Part shown: piece after piece, positions 33,399 to 38,194 of the stretch | How positions within the stretch are numbered: the first letter of the stretch is position 1 | Layout of the letters: each line of letters starts with the position of its first letter | Origin: an uncultured Saprospirales bacterium | GTDB lineage: Bacteria; Bacteroidota; Bacteroidia; Chitinophagales; Saprospiraceae | Direction: 5' to 3' | Assembly: GCA_937864265.1 (NCBI GenBank) | Contig: CALMIR010000035.1 | Location: 1 to 38,194, forward strand | Length of the DNA stretch: 38,194 nucleotides | Notes under the pieces: model-generated | What the model was told of the DNA's origin: nothing | Databases searched by the model: none | The model's input: the letters and a program-made list of their open reading frames with translations, nothing else | Translations under genes and position numbers: made by a program

Positions 33399-35339
33399 TC
33401 ATTCTCCCAACAAGCGCGCTAATTTTCCTTGAACGACAACATCATCCGGGCGAAGCTTCAAAGCTTTTTGATAGCTTTCGATGGCGGCTGCTCTTTTGTT
33501 ATTGATGGCCATGGCGTCGCCGCGTTGGGTATATCGCAGGAAAAGCTCGTCTTTTTGACGGGTTGTTTCTACAATGATATTTTTGATATTGGCATCCGTG
33601 CTGATACTGTCTGCGCGGCTGTAGTAGGAAATAGCGCCGAGCAAATCTTCTTCGGCTGCAATTTTTTGTCCCATGTTCATGTATGCTTTTACCTGAGTCC
33701 ATTGCTCAATCAGCGTTTGTACTTTTTGCCCTTCCGATGCTTCAAGCAGTGGCGTCCAGGTCAGCGCTTGATGGAGTTCCGTTAGGGCAGCCTCGTATTC
33801 GCCCTGCACTTTGAGCACTTCGGCCGATTTCAATTGGGTTTCAAAAGCGGCTTGGGCTATTTTTATTTTAGCTCGATTGGCTTCCTGGTATTGCCACCAA
33901 GCCGCGAGCGCTGCCATAGAAGTCAGCGCAGCCAGCAAGAGGCCAACTACGGCTATACGTCTGGCTTTTTTCCTTTTTTGTCGTTCTTCTCGAAGTTCCG
34001 CCTGTTCCTGTGCCTCCACAGCCTGGTAACTCTGTTCGATGAAGCGCTTGATGTTTTGATCCAATTCGCCCTGCAATTCGGGCAATACTTCTTCTATTCC
34101 GGCCAATTGCCCCCGGCTGAGCCATTGCCCCGAGGCTTGGTATTCTGCATAAGCGTTTTTGAGCCGGCGGCGTACTAGGTTCAGGCGTCGTTGCTCATCG
34201 CTGCGCCTTTGGTCAATGATAGCGGCCAGGCTATCGTGGGCCAATTCAAATACCCCATCGTTGTCGCGGAGGAGTCGGCTGCTTTCCATGCTTTGCAGGC
34301 ATAAACTGAGGGCTTCATCCGATACATCGGCAATACCGGAAAAATAGGATCGATCCACCAGCAATTGATCGCCTTTGGTATCAAATGGAATGGGGCGTTT
34401 AGTGCCTTCTTCACTGACAAAAGCATCCAGGATTTGGACTACGCTATGTTGTGTTGGCTGATTAAAACGGGATTTGAGGAGCAGTTGGATTTGTAGCAAT
34501 TGCTCATCCAGGAAGCGATCCAACACGTTTTCGATGGCGCCAAAAGCGGCAATTTCGTTGGTAGAGAACTCCAGCGGGGGCAGTTCGTTGTCTTTTCTTT
34601 CCCGCCCATACGTATCGAGAAAATCTTGTTGGTACAGCATATCCAGATAGACCTGGAGGTAGGGTAGGGCAATACCCGATTTTCCGGCGCTTAGGTTGTC
34701 GATAATTTGCTCGGGGTTGTGTTCGGGGCTTTCAAAATGGATATTGAATTGATGGCAAGAATTGACTATGACTTCCCTGACTTCATTCCTACCCAATGGT
34801 TCTACCCGAAGACGGCGGGTGAACAGTCGGGGGATGATTTTCTCAAAAGCGTACAAATGGGCCAGGTATTCTTCTCGTATGATGAATATGATCCGGCAGG
34901 GTTGCTGTGCTTCGGCAATTTGAGCAATTGTGTGGGCAAAAGTAGCTTGTTCTTCCGGGCTGCCTAAAATAACCAATTCTTCCAATTGGTCAAAAATCAG
35001 ATATACCGGGCGCAGGTATTCCATGTATATTTCTTCTATCGCCTGGTTGGGGTTTTCGTAGGGTATATTGCCCAGGGCTTGCTGAAAAGCCTGCCGGATC
35101 GATTGGTTGAGGTCGCTTTGCCGCCGCACGAATAAGGGATACCAGTCGGTCGCGTCAAACCGGGCTGCTAAGCCGCATTGAACTAGGCTTGTTTTGCCGG
35201 TTCCGGAGGCGCCATAGATCAGGATCAACCGATTTTTGGTCGCCATTTCGTGGAGGGCGTCGGTTTCTTGGCTGCGGCCAAAAAACAAGGCTTTGTCCTG
35301 CCTGGTATATGCATCCAGAAATTTGAATGGGCTTTTCAT
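33399..35339 (-). CDS. nSTAND-type NTPase with one TM helix and TPR-like tail
   Basis: A 646-aa STAND-class signalling ATPase. It starts with the typical FKFLDAYTRQDKALFFGR block, then Walker A GASGTGKT (43-50) and Walker B LIFDQLEEL (114-122, Asp117). A sensor/winged-helix region follows (RRLRVEPLGRNEV near 175-186 and on). A single TM helix is predicted at about 460-482 (VVGLLLAALTSMAALAAWW) after a basic stretch, and the remaining 160 residues look like TPR-type helices (AAIESYQKALKLRPDD). STAND proteins are switches that oligomerise on sensing a trigger and activate an attached or partner effector. Here the ATG overlaps the stop of the CHAT gene (ATGA), so the partner is very likely that protease. 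The usual WD40 sensor tail is replaced by TPR-like helices. Confidence 0.85.
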   Translation of the reverse strand: MKSPFKFLDAYTRQDKALFFGRSQETDALHEMATKNRLILIYGASGTGKTSLVQCGLAARFDATDWYPLFVRRQSDLNQSIRQAFQQALGNIPYENPNQAIEEIYMEYLRPVYLIFDQLEELVILGSPEEQATFAHTIAQIAEAQQPCRIIFIIREEYLAHLYAFEKIIPRLFTRRLRVEPLGRNEVREVIVNSCHQFNIHFESPEHNPEQIIDNLSAGKSGIALPYLQVYLDMLYQQDFLDTYGRERKDNELPPLEFSTNEIAAFGAIENVLDRFLDEQLLQIQLLLKSRFNQPTQHSVVQILDAFVSEEGTKRPIPFDTKGDQLLVDRSYFSGIADVSDEALSLCLQSMESSRLLRDNDGVFELAHDSLAAIIDQRRSDEQRRLNLVRRRLKNAYAEYQASGQWLSRGQLAGIEEVLPELQGELDQNIKRFIEQSYQAVEAQEQAELREERQKRKKARRIAVVGLLLAALTSMAALAAWWQYQEANRAKIKIAQAAFETQLKSAEVLKVQGEYEAALTELHQALTWTPLLEASEGQKVQTLIEQWTQVKAYMNMGQKIAAEEDLLGAISYYSRADSISTDANIKNIIVETTRQKDELFLRYTQRGDAMAINNKRAAAIESYQKALKLRPDDVVVQGKLARLLGE

Positions 35340-37090
35340 TCTGAGGCAAGGGTGGTTTGATGAGCAGCAAGCAATTCGTAAAAGGCATCCAATTGATCTT
35401 TAACAATGCTCAGATGATGATCAGAAACTTCGAGTAGTGGTTCATCAGGTTTGTACGTTCGGTAGTAGTAATAGCATGCTTTCTCAGCATCATAATGGCT
35501 GAAAAAATAGATGTTGCTGACTTCGTTGCTATTGGCATCTTCCTCAAAAGCATTTCGATCAATGATAAAAGGCGAGAGATTGAGTTCGCTGAGTTTTTCT
35601 TTGTTTTCTGCATCTCTGATGAGCAGAATGGAGCGGTTGTCTGTAAATCGCTCCAACACCATATCCGTTTGATCCAGGCCCCCCAGTAAGTCAATCAGTT
35701 TGACAATGCGGTGCTTAAAGGCAGGGGATTTCAGGTGCTTGAATTTCTGGATGTCGATGTTGTTGATGGAGGCCAAGGTGTAATTGGCGATGAATCCCAA
35801 GTGGCTCAATACGGTGCTCAGGCTTTCTTCGGCGCGGATACACAATTGGGGGATTTCTTCATCCAGGATGCCCTCCATTTGTAAGCGCTGTTGAGCGGTG
35901 TGCAGGAAAAAATTAGCCGACATAAAGGCGCTGTCGGTATAAGGCAACTCTTTCAATATGCCCATCTCTGGAACGAAATATGGGATTCCTTTACCGGATA
36001 AGTCAAAAACCTGACGGATACAGCGAATCAGCCGAGTATAATCGTAGTGGATCAGATCGCGTTCGGAACGCTGGAGAAAGGCCAGTATCGTTGCTGCCAG
36101 CTCATCGGCAATTTTTTCATTCGGGCTTTCTACCAATATTTCCCACATTTGAGCCAGCATGGTGTAAACCAGCAACTCGATGGTAATCTGGTAGGTACGG
36201 CACAATTGTCGAAGCCGGGCTTCACTGATTTTATCAAACCCCTCGTTTTCTTCATTAATTGGGGAGATGAGTTTTCGAAGGTGTTCGGCTATTGGGGCAG
36301 GAAGTCCATTCAGAATGGCCATCCTTTTTCGAGCCAGACTGATACTTTTTCCTTTGCGCTCTTCCATGAGCAGCAGTTGCAGCTCAAAACTGTGTTCTTT
36401 TAAGGTTTGGATCAGGGTGTCCAGCAATAGCTTATTGGGTTGGTAGTCTTTTGGAATAGCAAAGCTGGCTTTTTGCGGAAGCTGGACTTTCAAACTTGCT
36501 TCCGATGGATAATAGATGCCCCAATTAGGCGCGTCATTGGCTTGGCTGCTGCGCAGTACAGGGCCGCGGTCAACACCTTCGAGGGGGTGGCTTAAACGGA
36601 CTGCCCCGATGCCTGCTTCAAAGGCTTGTCCCATATTTTCGCCTTGGCTGAGCGATTGAAAAAAGGCAATGGCAAAAAGCTTGGCTTTTTCATCGTTGAC
36701 GGGTGCAGCAGTAGCAATGACTAAAGGAATCTGTTGTTGCAATAGTTGCTCAACCTGCCCCAAGGTGGAACAGCCGTTGAGCAGCACGGCCTTTAGATTG
36801 GGGCATTGACCAAGTAGCTCGGCTAAGCCTTCTGAACGGGCTTCACCGTCTGTTACGAGCAACATATCTTTACCGGCGTGTCCGCTATAAGCAAAAAGGA
36901 AGATGTGGTCGCGGTACAAGATTAAAAATTCTCGAATTTTTTCGCGGGTAGCGTAGGCGTCTCGATGAATGATGAAATGCTGTTGCAGTGCTCTGGGCGT
37001 CAATGTTTTATACACATTGTCGTTCTCTTCCTGTAAGGCAGCCAGGGGAGATAAGTGATCATTCGCATAGGCTAAAAACAGTACATCCAT
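35336..37090 (-). CDS. CHAT-domain (caspase-like) protease with novel C-terminal region
   Basis: A 584-aa protein whose first ~165 residues form a CHAT domain: LFAYSGHAGKD gives the catalytic His71 and AVLLNGCSTLG gives Cys107, the His-Cys dyad of caspase-like peptidases; AFEAGIGAVR ends the fold. There is no signal peptide, so it is probably cytoplasmic. The remaining ~420 residues are mainly helical, with no domain that I recognise (a dense helical part near 215-420 and a mixed beta part near 470-550). CHAT proteases cut partner proteins or activate effectors in bacterial conflict systems. It is the first gene of a two-gene operon with the nSTAND gene (4-bp overlap) and has its own promoter, divergent from a sigma-like gene. 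Confidence 0.82.
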   Translation of the reverse strand: MDVLFLAYANDHLSPLAALQEENDNVYKTLTPRALQQHFIIHRDAYATREKIREFLILYRDHIFLFAYSGHAGKDMLLVTDGEARSEGLAELLGQCPNLKAVLLNGCSTLGQVEQLLQQQIPLVIATAAPVNDEKAKLFAIAFFQSLSQGENMGQAFEAGIGAVRLSHPLEGVDRGPVLRSSQANDAPNWGIYYPSEASLKVQLPQKASFAIPKDYQPNKLLLDTLIQTLKEHSFELQLLLMEERKGKSISLARKRMAILNGLPAPIAEHLRKLISPINEENEGFDKISEARLRQLCRTYQITIELLVYTMLAQMWEILVESPNEKIADELAATILAFLQRSERDLIHYDYTRLIRCIRQVFDLSGKGIPYFVPEMGILKELPYTDSAFMSANFFLHTAQQRLQMEGILDEEIPQLCIRAEESLSTVLSHLGFIANYTLASINNIDIQKFKHLKSPAFKHRIVKLIDLLGGLDQTDMVLERFTDNRSILLIRDAENKEKLSELNLSPFIIDRNAFEEDANSNEVSNIYFFSHYDAEKACYYYYRTYKPDEPLLEVSDHHLSIVKDQLDAFYELLAAHQTTLASE

Positions 37091-37115
37091 TGAGATAAAT
37101 GATATAAGACCTTGT

Positions 37116-37123
37116 CAAATATA
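37116..37123 (-). promoter_or_regulatory. -7 box for the CHAT-nSTAND operon
   Basis: The minus strand reads TATATTTG, an exact TAnnTTTG match, 26 bp before the ATG at 37090. Predicted start is near 37112. No good -33 TTTG is seen, which would fit a promoter needing help or an alternative sigma factor. Confidence 0.5.
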
Positions 37124-37143
37124 GGGAATATTGGAACAGAAAA

Positions 37144-37177
37144 TTGTATCTTGAAGCCAAAATACCCTATTTTTTTG
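37144..37177 (+). promoter_or_regulatory. Possible promoter for the sigma-like gene
   Basis: TTG at 37144-37146 is followed after 21 bp by TATTTTTTTG (37168-37177), which fits TAnnTTTG only if two extra T are allowed. It lies 30 bp before the ATG at 37208 and back-to-back with the CHAT promoter. Confidence 0.35.
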
Positions 37178-37207
37178 AAACAAAAACCTCCCTTCGGGTT
37201 ATCAAGT

Positions 37208-38131
37208 ATGAAAAAAGGACGACTCATAGACGATGCGGCCTTGTTCCAGGGAATTCAAATGAGCAAAGATGCACGTGCTTTTGATGTGACCTGGCAACAT
37301 TATCGGGCTGCATTCATTGATTTTTTTGTACAGCATTTGGATTATGAGCCATTGAAAGCGGGTGCTTTATACGATAGAACTGTGTTTCCCGTTTTTTTTG
37401 ATCAAATCAAAAGTCGTGTCATTCGTTTGCCGCTGAGTCTGCAGTTTTTTGGCTTGTTATTGGCGCTCGGATTGGAATTGGAAGGGAATAAGCGGCAACA
37501 TGTAGAGCGGCTTCGGCAAAGAGGCCACCAGTATATAGAAGCCAATTTGCTTTTGACGATGATTGGCCAGGAAGTTCCAGGCTTTCTGTCGGCCATCGAT
37601 CAGCAATTTAAACCCCAAGCGACGCTGTTTCTGGCGACCCAATACCCCATCCAGGAAACAGACGGCCATCAAATATGCAATAAGGCATTGGAATCCCTGC
37701 ATCGGAATGTGCAAAATGGTACGCTGATGCCGCCCATGAAGTCCACCTTGTTTACTTATTTTACCAGTGTAGTAAAAAACCTGTCCCGTAACTTTCTGAG
37801 AAGCCATGAAAAAGAAGTGTCGCTCGATCCGGAGGATATGAGGCAGTACGATGTTGAACCCATTGAGGAGGCTTCTATTTTTGAAGTGATCTGGCAACAG
37901 CTCAAAGAATCGGTGCGCTTGTACCAATTCAACGACCGGGAGGATTTGCTGACTTATTTGCTGGAGCAATTGAATGGTAAACAAGTGGAAGTGGTGAAGC
38001 TATTTTATCTGGAAAATTATTCGCATAAGGAAATTGCCGAAAAGTTGGATATTTCTGAGGCGGCTTCCCGGAAAAGGTTGTATGACGGCATGGAGGTGAT
38101 GCGGGAGGTGTTGAAGCGAGTGATGAAATGA
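37208..38131 (+). CDS. Sigma-70-like factor with long N-terminal extension
   Basis: A 307-aa protein with the two DNA/RNA-polymerase-binding regions of an ECF-like sigma factor. Sigma-2-like: about 132-200, with TDGHQICNKALESL and LFTYFTSVVKNLSRNFLR (regions 2.2-2.4). Sigma-4-like: about 250-305, with the helix-turn-helix NYSHKEIAEKLDISEAASRKRLY at about 270-292. The first ~130 residues are extra; AFDVTWQHYRAAFIDFF at 24-40 resembles a second, broken sigma-2 start. The frame is open to a TTG at 37112, but ATG 37208 follows the predicted promoter and is preferred. It is divergent from the CHAT-nSTAND operon, so it may control it or be controlled by it; this is inference. Sigma-2 is weakly conserved, so it could be a sigma-like regulator of another type. 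Confidence 0.72.
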   Translation: MKKGRLIDDAALFQGIQMSKDARAFDVTWQHYRAAFIDFFVQHLDYEPLKAGALYDRTVFPVFFDQIKSRVIRLPLSLQFFGLLLALGLELEGNKRQHVERLRQRGHQYIEANLLLTMIGQEVPGFLSAIDQQFKPQATLFLATQYPIQETDGHQICNKALESLHRNVQNGTLMPPMKSTLFTYFTSVVKNLSRNFLRSHEKEVSLDPEDMRQYDVEPIEEASIFEVIWQQLKESVRLYQFNDREDLLTYLLEQLNGKQVEVVKLFYLENYSHKEIAEKLDISEAASRKRLYDGMEVMREVLKRVMK

Positions 38132-38194
38132 AGTTGGGTGAGAGTGAGAGTGAGGGTGTGATTTGCAACACTAAGAAAGTAAGGTACTAAGAAC
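38132..38194. other. G-rich low-complexity tail at the right edge
   Basis: After the sigma-like gene come repeated gtgaga/gtgagg units (38139-38160), then cactaagaaagtaaggtactaagaac, an A-rich piece with internal repetition. The gagtgagggtgtg text resembles the tail of the repeat unit at the left edge. No gene is seen. Confidence 0.5.

Noticed and set aside
37112-37207. Upstream extension of the sigma-like gene from TTG 37112
   Set aside because: The extension covers the predicted promoter boxes and has no protein-like pattern; ATG 37208 is the better start.

Overview
The window looks like chromosome from a Bacteroidota bacterium, most likely of the Saprospiraceae type (Haliscomenobacter/Lewinella-like). 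Three signs point there: secreted proteins end in type IX secretion (T9SS) C-terminal sorting domains, SecD and SecF are fused into one protein, and many genes are preceded by the Bacteroidota -7 promoter box TAnnTTTG instead of a sigma-70 -10 box. The lineage call is inference; no marker gene such as rRNA is present.

Layout. 1-765: a 49-50 bp tandem repeat, then a gene-free stretch with two minus-strand terminators and a 12-bp inverted repeat. 766-5579 (minus): a DEDDh exonuclease whose end overlaps a four-gene set of two MbnP-like lipoproteins and two MauG/MbnH-type di-heme peroxidase lipoproteins, a duplicated version of the known MbnP/MbnH copper-protein pair. 5772-9514 (minus): ApbE flavin transferase, a small membrane protein and a GH3 beta-glucosidase (bglX). 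9759-21066: a secreted nuclease, a small membrane protein, an ABC-type permease, a very large secreted vanadium haloperoxidase-like protein with six MopE-type metal-binding repeats, and another T9SS-exported protein. 21441-24527: secDF. 24528-25209: a gene-free region with a full-consensus plus-strand promoter, a ~109-nt hairpin that may be a non-coding RNA, and tRNA-Arg(CCT). 25210-29700 (plus): M1 peptidase, membrane protein, AAA ATPase-PD-(D/E)XK nuclease. 29697-32772: galK (minus) and fhs (plus), divergent around a 20-bp perfect palindrome. 32878-33390: RDD membrane protein. 33399-38131: a CHAT protease-like gene overlapping an nSTAND NTPase gene on the minus strand, divergent from a sigma-factor-like gene.

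The most promising candidate for an undescribed system is the right-hand CHAT / nSTAND / sigma-like module. A caspase-like protease is translationally coupled to a membrane-anchored STAND switch ATPase with a TPR-like tail, and sits back-to-back with an unusual long sigma-like regulator. Together they could form a sense, protease and transcription circuit. The second candidate is the structured RNA region before tRNA-Arg, and the third is the doubled MbnP/MbnH-like copper operon. All functional statements come from motif reading; no database search was run.
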